64,000 nucleotides of DNA from Alloascoidea africana. Taxonomy: Eukaryota > Ascomycota > Alloascoideomycetes > Alloascoideales > Alloascoideaceae. Both the position numbers and the translations under genes were made by a program. Location of the stretch: assembly GCA_030581615.1 (NCBI GenBank), contig JAKTTT010000004.1, forward strand, positions 372,001 to 436,000, in the 5' to 3' direction. The notes beneath the pieces were generated by a model. The model was not told where the DNA came from. It saw nothing but the letters and a program-made list of their open reading frames with translations, and ran no database searches. Shown here in pieces: positions 52,605 through 63,852 of the stretch (positions are counted from its first letter, which is position 1; each line of letters opens with the position of its first letter).

Positions 52605-54601
52605 CTTTATTAAGTCTGTTTTCTTCTTGACGAGAATCATTCGGAATGTGTACTTGTTTTTTTTTTTTTTTTAATTGGTTTTTCATTGTTTTTTTTCAAT
52701 TTTTCATTGCTGGCAATAAATTGAGCCTTTCTTTATTTTCCCAGTACATTTTTGATTTCTGTTTAATTTGTTATTGTTGAATTTATATATAAATGGTTTT
52801 GAGATGATTTGCCACAGTTTTCTTTTTCTTTTTCTTTAATAGTTGTTTAATTTTGGTTTAACATGAAAGTTTGGAAATGTCATCATATACATTAATTATA
52901 CAATGTCTCACAAAACTGAGTCAATACCACCACCACCACCACTCCATTTTTCTAGTTAAACATTTACTTTTTTGCTAGTTTTGAAAATTTTGGTGAGTTT
53001 AGTTTAGAACATCGCAGGAATAATAGGAAAATCTGTATTATATGACCCCGTTTTGGGACAGGTTCCAACACACAAAGTGAATTCTACATGTTCTTTCACT
53101 ACTTTTTCCCCATCCAGCGAACGGCATCTTCTAATATTTAATAGATCATTTAGTTAGGTGTTAATAGCAAAAAGGGGTTCTTTTACTTGAAAGGGATGTC
53201 CCCAGTTCTCACATTGTTGAATAATGAAGCCATAATTGGTCTTCAAGGCTACAAGGAAAATGGCCTCTAATTAAATGCATAATAATAGGACGTGTCTAAA
53301 CCTAATCGGGAATCAGTTGTACTGCAATTAGCGACAAGACTTTTTTCATCTCAAAAAAGGTAGACAATGCCGAACAAGCCCTAATGTTTTGACCAATCTG
53401 ATCAATAAGCATCCATCTATCGAACCAAGTTAAAAAAGGGTTTAAGCGTTAAGGATAAGACCACAAAAAGCTGTATTCAAACTGGTCCATCGATCGAAGG
53501 GACTGATTAACTTTTGCACAATCTTGCAAAAGCCCGACTCGCGATTGCTTGAATTTAATCATCTGGTAAGAAAAGTCCAAGATTAATTGATTAGAGTTCA
53601 ACAAGGGAGGTTGGCAGTTTCGGAGAACAACTAAATGAAAAACTGGTCCAAGGAACGGTAAAGTATGGTTGTTGTTCTTTACGTGATGGGCACCCACGAT
53701 CTGAGACTTTGTTACCAGATTAAAGGTAATAGGACAGCTGAAATTTACGTCAGGGTTTTGTAGAAGAAGTTGATCCGTTTCATTGGTAAAAAACATACAT
53801 AGTATCAAGTATAGAGGCTTAAGCATCATGTCTACTCAGGCTGAAAACAATAAATACAACTATCCTCTTCAGTTACCAGATTCTATATTGAAGTCATACA
53901 ACACACAACCATACAAATACATTGAGTTGTGGAAATAAAAAATAAACTGTATACACTCACGAGAACGAATTTTAAGGACTTGCTGAGATAATAACTATAA
54001 CTCGAATACAAAAAGAACATTGAAGATCTCCAAAATGCAAATAGTTTACTACTACCAGAACAAAATTAAAACTAAAGGAATTCACTCATTTTTAGAAAGT
54101 TTTTCCTAACAGGATAAATCACTTCAAAAAATATCCCCCAAAAAGATTACTTTGCCTGTTGGTCAATTTTTGTACTACCTACCTGAGACCGATTCACTTA
54201 AAAACACAACCCTTGGGCTTTTGGGCCTAGAGATTCACCGTTCATAAAATGTTTGATCAAAAGTTGTTACTCCTTCCACTCTGGTGTGTGTGTGTGTGAA
54301 TTTCATCACAATTTGGAAGTTTTAAAGCTCTTCTTACTCCAGTAATCCTTTCAATTCCTTAAACAACCACTGGTCTCATATCAATTAGAGATTTACAATA
54401 TTGATTCTTGACTTATTACTTTGGGATCTGGCACTATTTATATACACACATCGGCTTTGTCACGTTGTAGTCCATCATATAGTAGGGGCTTGGTTCATTA
54501 CAAACGATTTTGTTGCAAAGAAAATACTGATACAACTTGAGATATAACATTGATGATTAAATACCTAAATGCTAAATGTTTTAAAAGAAAAAGCAAAAAA
54601 T
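52605..54601. other. 2-kb spacer, STE20 and MIF2 3' flanks
   Basis: Convergent 3' flanks. Poly-T runs near 52658-52700 and a CCACCA run near 52929-52943. A 127-codon minus frame inside is listed separately. A TG repeat lies near 54282-54297. Nothing else is recognised. Confidence 0.4.
53449..53829 (-). CDS. Possible small secreted protein, unknown
   Basis: A 126-residue ATG frame starting M-M-L-K-P-L-Y-L-I-L-C-M-F-F, which could be a signal peptide. The rest has several N-x-S/T sites and five cysteines, and the composition is protein-like. A GTATGT within codons 12-13 means the frame could also be interrupted by an intron, and an acceptor-like TTTTCAG lies just upstream of the ATG. No family is recognised. 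It stands alone in a 2-kb spacer; chance is possible. Confidence 0.35.
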   Translation of the reverse strand: MMLKPLYLILCMFFTNETDQLLLQNPDVNFSCPITFNLVTKSQIVGAHHVKNNNHTLPFLGPVFHLVVLRNCQPPLLNSNQLILDFSYQMIKFKQSRVGLLQDCAKVNQSLRSMDQFEYSFLWSYP

Positions 54602-55941
54602 TCATGTCTCATCAATCGATGCATACTTTGCCTGACAAAAGAAGAGTAAACATATGGATCTGTTTGGATTTGAAAAAGAATAGTAGTTGCCCATGGGCAC
54701 TTCGAAAGATCCACCAGAGCTGACAGCAAAGCTTTCACCGGCTAGTTTCACGTCTATGGCGCCTTCCACAACGTAGAACACATAGTAAGAGCCATTCGAG
54801 CCACTCAAGGGCTTACCACCACCAGGAGGAATCCGGAGCATTCCACTGGCACAAAGCTCTCTTTCCTGATCAAAAAGCACCGCCAGTTGGAACGGAGCGC
54901 GCGAGTCGTCCTCAAACGAGATGCCAGATCTCGAGCGCGCAACAGTTCTGTCTGTCGTTTCCAGGGTCAGATAGTCCTTGACCGCGACCTGCAACTGGCC
55001 AGACTTTTCCCAGCTATCTTCGAATTCCTCAGCTTCTGGTTTTGTAGCAACTGGTACCAATGGAGTAGTATCACTGGACTTGTTTGTTTCTGGAGACTGC
55101 TTTTGCTTTCGAGGCCGTCCTCTCTGTCTAGGCATCTTCTTGGGGTTCAACAGGGAATTCGGTGTGCCTATCCCTCGCTTCCCCGTTGGAGCAGGCGAAT
55201 CATTAGATTCTTTATCTTTACCAACACGCAAAGGAGTTGTCATCTTTGACTTTGTTTTCTTGCGCGAACTCAACCCAGAAGACGAATTAATACCGGTTCT
55301 CTTGGACGGCGTCTTTTGCCTTTTGGAAGGCGTCATTGCTGGTTCTTGCTGGTCTTCATCGCGCCGTATGATGGTGGAAATGTCAGGGACCGCTTGACCT
55401 CCTTCATGACCCAAATGATACACGATTTTCTCGCCTTCCCAGTACTTTAGCGGAGATATACGATGGCGAGCCGACTTTCGACGTGTGCTTTGTTCCTGCT
55501 GTTGTTTCAACCCCGAAGCTCTTTTCCGTTTACGAGGCAATTCTGATTTCTTCTGATTCTGATTCTGATTCTGCTCTAGCTCACTCTTCCCGTTTGGGGT
55601 TGTCGCCGTGCCATTAGTTGGCAAGCTCTGGCCATGCTGCTCACGTTTGGTCTCGGGAGGGCTCTCACTGTCCAGCTGGTCTATACTTGAATTCAGCTCG
55701 GAACCCTGGGGATCCACTTCCATCTCTGTTCCAACCGGGGCTTGCACTTTGTTCTGTGACCCTGGACTTTGGTGTAGAGCTGTGTCTGCTATCCAACCCA
55801 ACCAACCCTTGTTAGCATTCCCCTTAGAGCAGGAGCGACCAAACAAACAGTTTACTTACAAGCCGTCCGTCTCAGAGGGCGTGGGGCCGACCACTCGCGC
55901 TGTTTCGGCCCGCGAGGCTCTTCTCCGGGAGGCATGCTCAT
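54602..55941 (-). CDS. MIF2: CENP-C homologue, inner kinetochore (2 exons)
   Basis: Mif2 binds the Cse4/CENP-A nucleosome and recruits outer kinetochore parts. Exons 55860-55941 and 54602-55788. The 71-nt intron 55789-55859 (GTAAGT, GCTAAC, GATAG) joins in phase 1. The product is 422 residues. A short basic N-terminus (R-R-T-A) is followed by a disordered, Lys/Ser-rich middle with a Q-N run. The CENP-C motif lies at about 145-165 (R-R-K-S-A-R-H-R-I-S-P-L-K-Y-W). An R-G-R-P-R-K AT-hook follows, then a C-terminal cupin dimerisation domain (about 320-420: G-G-S-F-E-V-P-M-G-N-Y-Y-S-F). S. cerevisiae Mif2 is 549 residues. It sits only 73 bp downstream of the CUE2 stop on the same strand. An in-frame second ATG at 55935 is an alternative start. 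Confidence 0.94.
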
Positions 55942-56014
55942 GGCAGAAGGCAGATAGCTGAAGGCAAAGTTCTGATGGCAGACCACTGAGTTCTGGTGGG
56001 TGCTTCACCACTCT

Positions 56015-58433
56015 TCACCTCCCGCTGGCAGACCGCCCAGCCGTAGCCCGCCCAGCCGTAGCCCGCCGGCCATAAACCTCCACGGAGCCGCCGTCCGCCG
56101 CGTCGCGGAAGCGAAAGCCCTGGCTCGCGAGCAGCCGCCACACGCCCGAGCGGATCTTGCCAACGCCGTCGCGCGAGTGCGTGCCGCGGCCCGTGATGAT
56201 ACACAGCGAGGTCGCGAGCTTGCGGTCCCGGCGCTCCTTCTCCTGCTGCCACCACAGCTCCAGCACCGTGCTCACGACCTCCATCGCGGGCCGGTACGCG
56301 AACTCGTGGAGGTCGATCGCCAGCTGCCGCGCCTGCGGATTGCGCTCGGCAAAGGCGGCCCACGACCGGACCAGCAGCCTCTTCTTCTCCTCCATGTCCT
56401 CGTCGAACGAGCTCGCGGGCCGGGACGCGGCGCTGCTTCTGTGCTCGCTGGCGGGTTTGGTCCTGTTGGTGCTGGCGTACTCCGTGAAGTCCGTTATCAG
56501 GGGAGAAGGACCAGTCGTAGCAGTCGTAGCAGATGGCAGAGGCTTGTTCCAATTCTCGACCCGCGTGGCCTCCTGGGCGCTGCTGGACACGATGAGAGCG
56601 GTGATCTCAAACAGCTTCTCGTACGCGACGGCCTCGTCCTCGACTCGAGTCCCCTCGAGTCGAGTCCGCAGAGCCCCTAGGCACCGGAACAGAAACTCCT
56701 GGTCGATGAGCTCCAGCTCTGCGCTCCCGGTTCCGACCGTGAGATCGTGGACCTGGCTGCGCAAAAGGGCTTCTTCAACATCATCATCATCATCTTCTTC
56801 CTGCTCTGGTGTCTGTGTAAACCACCCAGTCACGACTCTAACAATCGCCTCACCTAGATTGTTTGAGCAGGAATGTAGAGCAGACTTTGCCTCTGCTTCG
56901 GTAATGTCGAGCAGCGGCGCCAGTATCTGGGCCTGTTTGCCAAAGTCCTCCCAGACCGAGTTCGATGCCGAGTTTGCACTGGCACTGACACTGGCACTGG
57001 AGCTCGGAGTCAGCACCATCAACTGTCCATTTCGCCGACGGGCAAGCGTTACAGGCTGTCTCAGGCTTTGTGTAATCTCATTGTGCTTGGAAAGCGCTTT
57101 CGAAACCTTGATGGTCGAGTTGGGCAGGCTGATCGTGGCCACTTTCCCATCTTCATCGTACGGTTCTTGTAAATTGCCATTCTTGCGAGGTCTTTCTCTC
57201 GTTTTGGAGGATTTCTTCTTCTTTCTCTTCTTTGGATTTCCCCATCTCACGGAATCAGATGAAGAGGACGGCCCAGTCCCAGTCCCACTTCCAATTCCAA
57301 TTCCAGGGGTTGTCGACTCTTCCTGGCTCTGCATGTTTGAGATAGCCTCAAGTGAAAGCAGCTCATCTGTGCACTTGGAGATGTTGCAATCGTTTGCAAT
57401 AACCATCTCTCGTAGGAAATCCATGTCCATTTCAGGGAACGAAGTTTTCAAAAAAGACGCTGCAGATTCGAGTTGTGGATCAATCTCAATCTCAATATCA
57501 AATTCATTATCATTATCATTATCATTATCGTCATGTCCATCACAATCAGAAACTTCTTGATCGGTAGAATCGGGTTTCTTTACTATAGATTCCTCCACAA
57601 TGCCATTTTCTTCTTTAACGCAGTTTGAAATCAATTTACTCTTTGCCCTATTGTTGTTCCGATTCCGATTCCCTTTTTTTTTCTTCGTCTTACCTCTCTT
57701 TCCCTTCTTTCCATCCCGAATCTGTTGATCCTCAATATCTTTACGAACTTTATTGAAATCAATACTTTGGAAAACGCAACTGAGGTCTGGTCGGTTGAAT
57801 GGCATCTCTTCAAACACTTGACGGTCGTTTCCAAGTGATAAAACCCGATCCAAATGGGTTTTAATCACGGAGAGTACAAGAACACGATCCACATTGTCAA
57901 GCTCTTCCTACAATGAGCAAAATGTTAGTGAAATTACCAATAGTTGGCATTGTATAAATGCTCACCATGAGACAATCCGCAACCTCTTCCAACTGATACT
58001 CATAGTCTTCCTCTTCCTCTTCCTCTTCATCTTCATCTTCTTTGCCATATCCAGAGTCCCATGGCGAAAGCCTCGTGTCACTGAACACAGGCCTGACTCC
58101 TATAATCTGTCCTTCCTCATCGTACTCGAATTCATACTCTATATCCGCTTGTTCAGGTTGTATTCGACTCGCACGTCCACAACTCGAGCTATTGACAAAC
58201 TCATCATGATTCTCATCCCCACTCTCAGTTGTTCTCCTGCTTTCACTAATCGCGGCTTGCTTGTTCTTGTTCTTGTTCTTGTTCTTGTGTTTCTGTTTCT
58301 GCTTGTACTTGTACTTGTTTTGCCTTGGTGTGTTCTGGTTGGAACCCCCCAGTGCCATTTCTCTCAACAGTCCCGTCTGTTTCTCCAACGCCGCATTCAA
58401 GTCGTCATTATCCAAATTACTCGTCATGACCAT
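56015..58433 (-). CDS. CUE2: CUE/Smr endonuclease of no-go decay (2 exons)
   Basis: Cue2 cleaves mRNA in collided ribosomes through its Smr domain. Exon 1 57967-58433 ends at about 57966 and exon 2 spans 56015-57907. The 58-nt intron 57908-57965 (GTGAGC, CACTAAC, TTGTAG) is phase 0. The product is about 786 residues. CUE-like segments at about 310-360 (A-A-S-F-L-K-T-S-F-P-E-M-D) and 470-510 (L-L-D-I-T-E-A-E-A-K-S-A-L) are followed by a basic K-K-R-K-K-K-K region and a C-terminal Smr domain (about 685-775) with A-I-D-L-H-E-F and I-T-G-R-G-T-H-S-R-D-G-V-G-K-I-R. The usual D-L-H-G glycine is glutamate here. Low-complexity parts are unusually abundant: KN/KQ/KY runs, a poly-acidic tract, ND repeats, GIGSGT repeats and an A-T-A-G-R tail, most from six-base repeats. 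The 3' third is GC-rich. Confidence 0.88.
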
Positions 58434-58723
58434 GACCCAGTTCGGACTCCAATCCAATCCGAATAGACTACGCACACAGAAAGGTCGGTGATTAGGACTA
58501 CACACACACACAAAGATGACGATGGATGCACTCCACGAGTTGCCTTTTCCGGAGTGTGAAAGACTGTCAACAAAAAAACCAAAACACACACCAAAAAAAA
58601 AAAAAAAAAGGTTTTTGTGCCTGGCGAGGCGGCCACAAAGGCTACAAAACACACACTGTGGACACAAATTCGGATTAGACATGCGAAACGAGGGTTCTAC
58701 TTTCTAGCATTACTATTAGCACT

Positions 58724-60572
58724 CTACTTTTCCTTGTGCTTCTGGTTCTGGTTCTGCTTCTGCTGGTTCTTGTAAGCGAGAATCGTCGCCTGGATCGACA
58801 CCAACCATCTTGTCAGGTCGTCCACCGTGGGCGCGCAGAACCGGATTCGCTTCTGGGGCGTTATCACCAGCATACAAAAGGTCTTGGAGCTGGAGAGAGC
58901 ATCGATCTCGACCGCGTCGATGAGATCGTCCATCTGGATTACCTTCACGGGCTTCGAGACAAAAATGTCATTCGGCTTGTCCTCGCTGCCTGCTCCAGAG
59001 CCGGGGCCCGTGCCCGTAGCATCAGCACCGGTGTTCCCTGAGCCTGTTCCCCCGGACGAGGACTTGTAGAACAGCATGCGCTTGTTCGTGAGCACGACGT
59101 AGAGCCGCCTCCACTGCTTGTATCGCTTTCTGAGCCGTAGCAGGTATCCCGTTTCGATGATCTGCTCGGAATCGAACGACAGCAGAATGTGTCCAGAGCC
59201 CGAGCCCGAGCTCACACCGGTGCCTTTTTGATTCCACACGGGCTGGCTCTGCCACTGCTGCTGCTGCTGCTGCTGCTGCTTGGGCACGGCCATCGTCGTC
59301 GAGTCGCCGGACGTGAAGCCCGCTTCGTCGTCGTCCCCGGAGTAGTCGCAGATATTGGGAGGCGGCTCCAGTCGCTTCCAGTCCGCGTCCACCGCGATCT
59401 GCTCGCTTCCGACGCTGGGAGCCCGTCTCTTGCTCTTGGTGTTTACATTCATGTTTGCACTCATACCCAGGCCCTCGGCCCCCGAGCTCAGCGACCTGTA
59501 CTTTTGTCTCGCCATGCTCTGCGGCCCAGCCCCAGAGACCTTTCTCACCGATGAAGATGCCGTGGGCCTTGGCCTGCTCTTGACTCCGATCTGGACCTCG
59601 TCCTGGGCCGCGGGGCCCTCGGGGCCCTCGGACTCGTCTGCAATGTCCGACAGACTGCCTCCGCCCGTGGCGTCTCCGTGCGAGGCCTCGAGCTCGCTGT
59701 CCGCCCAGGTCTTGATGCTGCTGACCCAGCCCTCGGCCTCCTGCGACGACGAGGCCCGCAGATGGTACTCTCTGTCCGGCGTGAAGACGGCAAACCGGTG
59801 CTTGTGCTTGTCGGGCAGCGACACGACGGACATGATCTCTGCCAGCGGGATGATGTTGCTGGCCTGGTACTCCTAAACAGACAAACAACAGCGTTAGACT
59901 CTCTGTCTCCTGTGCGCTGGTCCTGGTCCTGGTCCTGGTCCTGTCCAGCTATCGCGGCCCGGTGCTCAAGCTCAAAGCTCAAAGCTCAAAGCTCAAAGCT
60001 CAAAGCTCAAAGCTCAAAGCTCAAGCTGGAAGGATGCAGCAGGCAAAGTTAGCGTTGGTGCCCACAAACTTACTTTTTCATCTTTGTAGTATGTGAGCTG
60101 GGTCGGTCGCAGCACGAACCATCGATTGCTCCAGTTCTATAGGAAGCGTCGGTCAGAGTCAGACTCAAAACAATATCGAAGATCATGGGGTCGTTGCACC
60201 GGTCTTAAATACCTTTCTCTTGCGGCTCTTCTTGCTGAGCCAGCCGCTCTTGACGACCTTGTCGCGCTCAGACACCACAGAGGAGCGTCTGGTGAGCTCT
60301 CCGTGCCTGCTGCGCACTGGGTTGACTGCCATTTCGCCAGTCGAGGGCTCTGCCGGCGTGTTTGGCAGGCCAGCGGCGTGTGTATGTGTCGAAACAGTCT
60401 CTGCTGCTGCTGTTTCTGCTGCTGCTGCTGCTCGTATGGGGCCTGTGTCTGTGCTCGGAGCTGTGGCCATGGCGGTGTGCCTGGTCGCTGTCGTGAGGGC
60501 AGATGGTGCGAGCGGTCTGGAGGACGAGGCCATGGGCACTGTGGAGCGTCTTTCGGGGTTCGCCGCGCTCAT
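58724..60572 (-). CDS. Tandem PH-domain protein (3 exons)
   Basis: Probable phosphoinositide-binding membrane protein. Exons 60213-60572, 60074-60136, 58724-59872. Introns: 60137-60212 (GTATTT donor, weak; CTGACC; CTATAG) and 59873-60073 (GTAAGT to GTTTAG). All joins are phase 0. The first PH domain is assembled from all three exons (V-V-K-S-G-W-L-S-K-K-S, then N-W-S-N-R-W-F-V-L-R-P-T-Q-L-T-Y-Y-K-D-E-K, then I-I-P-L-A-E-I, ending W-V-S-S-I-K-T-W), which validates the splicing. The second PH lies near the C-terminus (E-T-G-Y-L-L-R-L-R-K-R-Y-K-Q-W-R-R-L-Y-V-V-L-T, ending W-L-V-S-I-Q-A-T). The linker has a polyQ run from seven CTG units near 59258-59279. The C-terminus is a QN run. The product is about 523 residues. 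Two PH domains recall yeast Opy1, but orthology is unproven. Confidence 0.86.
59917..60025. repeat. Two tandem arrays inside a PH-gene intron
   Basis: Within the second intron: CTGGTC repeated four times plus a partial unit (59917-59943), then CTCAAAG repeated seven times perfectly with flanking partial units (59965-60025). Neither is needed for splicing; they explain the unusual length of this intron (201 nt). Confidence 0.85.
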
Positions 60573-60984
60573 TTCGAGAGCCTCTGAGGGTGAGCTGGAC
60601 AGCAAGGATACTTACAAGATGACTATAAATGTATATAAAAAGGAGAAGGATGGGGAAAGTGGGAGTGATGGGGAAAGTGGAAGGAAGAAAAGTGAAAGGA
60701 GAAGAAAGGAGACAGGACGTATCAGAACCACCAGACCAAAACAAAAGACAAAACTAGAGATTCACAGTGATTTCTCTAATAACAAATCAATGCTTAATCT
60801 ATTCTATTCCGTTCTGCTAATATTCTGGATTGACTCTACAGTGAGTGTATTTACTTCTGGCACAGCTTTACAGTAAGACGCCTTCAATCAATGGAAACAC
60901 AAGTTTATATATTCAGCTTTATTAACAAAACAACAAAACAAAGCTGTGTATGTATAGCAAATAATAATTAATTTGCAATCATGT
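60573..60984. other. PH-gene promoter / VMA2 3' flank
   Basis: 412 bp between tandem minus-strand genes. Purine-rich on the plus strand (GGGGAAAGTGGGAGTGATGG repeat-like stretch near 60650-60680), i.e. a pyrimidine-rich leader for the PH gene. No gene is supported. Confidence 0.4.
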
Positions 60985-62825
60985 CTAAGCATCAATCAGA
61001 TTCTCACTGGCCGGTTCCCCTTGTGTTGGAGTATCGGCATCAGCGTCCTCCTCTTCCCTTGCACGATCGTAGAATTGGTCCAAAATCTTGGGCGAGATAC
61101 GGTTAAGTAGCTCTTTTGGATAGATACGTAGAAGACTCCATGCCTGATCCAAACTTTCGAAAATTGTCCTGTTTTCATAGGCCCCTTGTGCAATAAACGT
61201 CTTTTCGAATTTTTCCAAAAATTCAAGTGAAAGCTTGTCCTCTGTGGACAGGGCCTCTTCTCCTACAACGGCCTTCATTGCCGCAGCATCACGACCAATC
61301 GCGTACTTGGCGTACAACTGGTTCGAGACATCGCCGTGGTCCTTTCTCGTCATACCTTCGCCAATGGCACTCTTCATGAGTCGGGAAAGCGAGGGCAGAA
61401 CGTTGATGGGTGGGTATATACCACGGTTATGCAGTTGACGGTCGATCGAGATCTGGCCCTCTGTAATGTATCCTGTCAAATCGGGAATTGGATGTGTGAT
61501 ATCGTCGTTGGGCATGGTCAAAATCGGAATCTGTGTGATCGAACCATTACGGCCCTCGACTCGACCTGCTCTCTCATAAATTGTCGACAAATCCGTGTAC
61601 ATGTAACCGGGATAACCTCTACGACCGGGCACCTCTTCACGGGCAGCGGAAACCTCACGAAGAGCATCTGCGTAGGACGACATGTCTGTCAAAATGGTTA
61701 AAACGTGGCGTTCGGTCTGGTACGCAAGGTATTCGGCGGTGGTAAGGGCCAATCTGGGGGTAATGATACGTTCGATAGTGGGATCATTTGCAAGGTTGAG
61801 AAACAACGAAGTACGTTCCAACGATCCATTCTCCTCAAAGTCCTGTTTGAAAAAACGGGAAGTTTCCAAGTTCACTCCCATAGCTGCAAAAACAATGCTG
61901 AAATTATCCTCATGTCCATCATGAACGTCCTTTGTGGGTCTAACAAGACCAGCTTGACGACAAATCTGCGCCGCAATTTCGTTATGTGGTAAACCGGAAG
62001 CCGAGAAAATTGGAATTTTCTGACCTCTTGCAATTGAATTCATCGTATCTATTGCCGAAATACCGGTTGAAATCATCTCTTCTGGGTAAATTCTTGCAAA
62101 AGGGTTGATTGGAGAACCATTGATATCCAAATAATCTTCTGCAAATACTTTTGGTCCGTTATCAATTGGTCTACCAGATCCATCAAATATACGTCCTAAT
62201 GCATCTTCACTAACGGCAATCTTAAGACTTTGTCCTGTGAATTCAACCCGAGTTTTCTTAACATCGATACCTGAAGTTCCTTCAAAAACTTGAACAATGG
62301 CACGATCTCCACGAACCTCCAATACCTGTCCAGCACGTACTGTACCATCAGGTAAAGTAAGATTCACAATCTCGTTGTATCGGGGGAACTTTACATTTTC
62401 CAAAATTACCAAAGGTCCATTGACACCACCAACAGTGTTGTATCTGAAGATTGAGAAACAAAGGTTAGCCTGATCGATCGATCAATCGATGGATTGATTG
62501 CGACTGGGTCGTAAAAAAGGGGGCAAAAGAGAACGCAGAGTGATAACAACTTACTCAATTCGCGGCTTGATGCTGAATCCCTTGGTAACAGCTTGCTTGT
62601 TCAGATTGACTACAAACAAAAGCAAGGTGAACGTTAGATATATATCTTGGAACGTATTGGTGGTGAATGCCAGAGATAAGCGGACGACGGACGGTGCCAG
62701 TGTCGGCTCCAGTGAGCGTCAATCAATTGCCAGGGATAGCAACACCAATCTTTTGGTGACATCCCAAACATTCACAATGGTCTCAAACATTACATACACA
62801 ATTCTTGATCGGAGAGAGTAGCCAT
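60985..62825 (-). CDS. VMA2: V-type H+-ATPase subunit B (3 exons)
   Basis: The regulatory nucleotide-binding subunit of the V1 sector that acidifies the vacuole. Exons 62798-62825 (28 nt), 62555-62609 (55 nt), 60985-62443. Introns: 62610-62797 (188 nt; GTATGT, TCTAACG, TTTGTAG) and 62444-62554 (111 nt; GTAAGT, GCTAACC, CTTCAG). The product is 513 residues against 517 in S. cerevisiae. The rebuilt start [21 protein letters not shown] aligns with the yeast N-terminus. The body is near-identical to the family ([31 protein letters not shown]). Only the acidic C-terminal tail differs. An unspliced start would lose about 38 residues. Confidence 0.97.
62471..62490. repeat. GATC/CGAT palindrome in VMA2 intron 2
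   Basis: GATCGATCGATC (62472-62483) is a perfect 12-bp palindrome followed by AATCGAT. It lies just upstream of the branch site of intron 2 and could form a hairpin shortening the branch-acceptor path. Confidence 0.5.
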
Positions 62826-63051
62826 GATGTCCGAATTGAGATAGAGCGATTGGAGAAAGGGAAAAGGGCTCTTCTTCGGAGAAAGAGACAAAACCGCTCA
62901 GTAGGAGCGAGGGGGGGATAAAGGTGTGCTCTGATATACGCGTGGGAGTCTGAAGATTACGCTGAGTTTACATATTACATGAGCACAAGCATTCCTAATA
63001 ATGAGATTCCCCCTAGTAGTACTACATTAAAAAAAAATATGGAATACAGCT

Positions 63052-63852
63052 TCATTCAAAGTTGTCCATTGCCTGGAGATACCGTTCTTCAAATGTCTGT
63101 TCGGTGGCCCTCAGTTGTGATCCCAATGATGTGGCAGACAAGGCGCTACTGGGCTTTGCAAAGCCTGTGTTTGTAAGACCACTGGAGGTCGAGAAAAATG
63201 AAGATGACGGAGCTTTGTTGATTGCTCCTGGTTTAGCACCCAGAAATGCAGAGTTTAGATTTGTGCTTGTGGTTGTGCTTGTTCCCGTGGCTGCTAGTCG
63301 AGACAGAATCTTGCTGTTCTGGAATCCCGCGGTGTAATCTCCATCATTGGTTTCCGTTTCCCCCGATGGCTCCTCTTTAACAGGTCCAAATGTGAGTCTC
63401 TTTTGTGAGCGTGTGGTAGGTTTGAAAGCCATCAATGTTGATGAAGGTTTAGGGGCAGTTATATGGTTGAAATAGTCCTGCATATCAACCATTTGTCCCG
63501 GATTTGCAGGATTTGAAACGACGAGTTTGTTGTTGACCATTTTAACTGCAACTGTTTCCGATGTGCCATTGGGCAAATTCACCGTGTATTTTTTGGGTCT
63601 GTTTAGACTATCTGCTAAAGGCGTGGTATGCGATGATGATGGTGTTCGAGAGGATGGCGAGTTTACAAGGGCCATTCCATGACCATTATACTTTGCCAAC
63701 ATGTGGCCGACTTTTTGGTCCAGAGTCGTTGCAGTATTGGAAAGTGGTGAAGACGTGTATGTGGATGAACTCAGTGTTTCATTTTCATTTTCATTTTCAT
63801 TTTCTGGTTCAAGTTCAGTTTCAATTTCATTCCGGATATCGTCAAATGCCAT
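63052..63852 (-). CDS. Unknown Ser/Thr-rich protein
   Basis: A 266-residue single-exon frame from ATG 63852. An acidic start with an (EN)n run (six-base repeat near 63777-63803) is followed by a Ser/Thr/Pro-rich region with S-P and T-P sites. A compact conserved-looking core (about residues 86-135, K-K-Y-T-V-N-L-P-N-G-T-S-E-T-V-A-V-K-M-V-N-N-K-L) follows. The tail is Ser/Thr-rich and ends in a short helix (F-E-E-R-Y-L-Q-A-M-D-N-F). The many S/T-P motifs and disordered composition suggest a regulated, possibly nuclear protein, but no family is recognised. The preceding 148 bp to the window end show no clear extra exon. Confidence 0.68.
   Translation of the reverse strand: MAFDDIRNEIETELEPENENENENETLSSSTYTSSPLSNTATTLDQKVGHMLAKYNGHGMALVNSPSSRTPSSSHTTPLADSLNRPKKYTVNLPNGTSETVAVKMVNNKLVVSNPANPGQMVDMQDYFNHITAPKPSSTLMAFKPTTRSQKRLTFGPVKEEPSGETETNDGDYTAGFQNSKILSRLAATGTSTTTSTNLNSAFLGAKPGAINKAPSSSFFSTSSGLTNTGFAKPSSALSATSLGSQLRATEQTFEERYLQAMDNFE

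Noticed and set aside
56000-57560. Long plus-strand frames opposite CUE2
   Set aside because: Antisense shadows of a GC-rich, low-complexity coding region; the minus strand carries the Smr motif.
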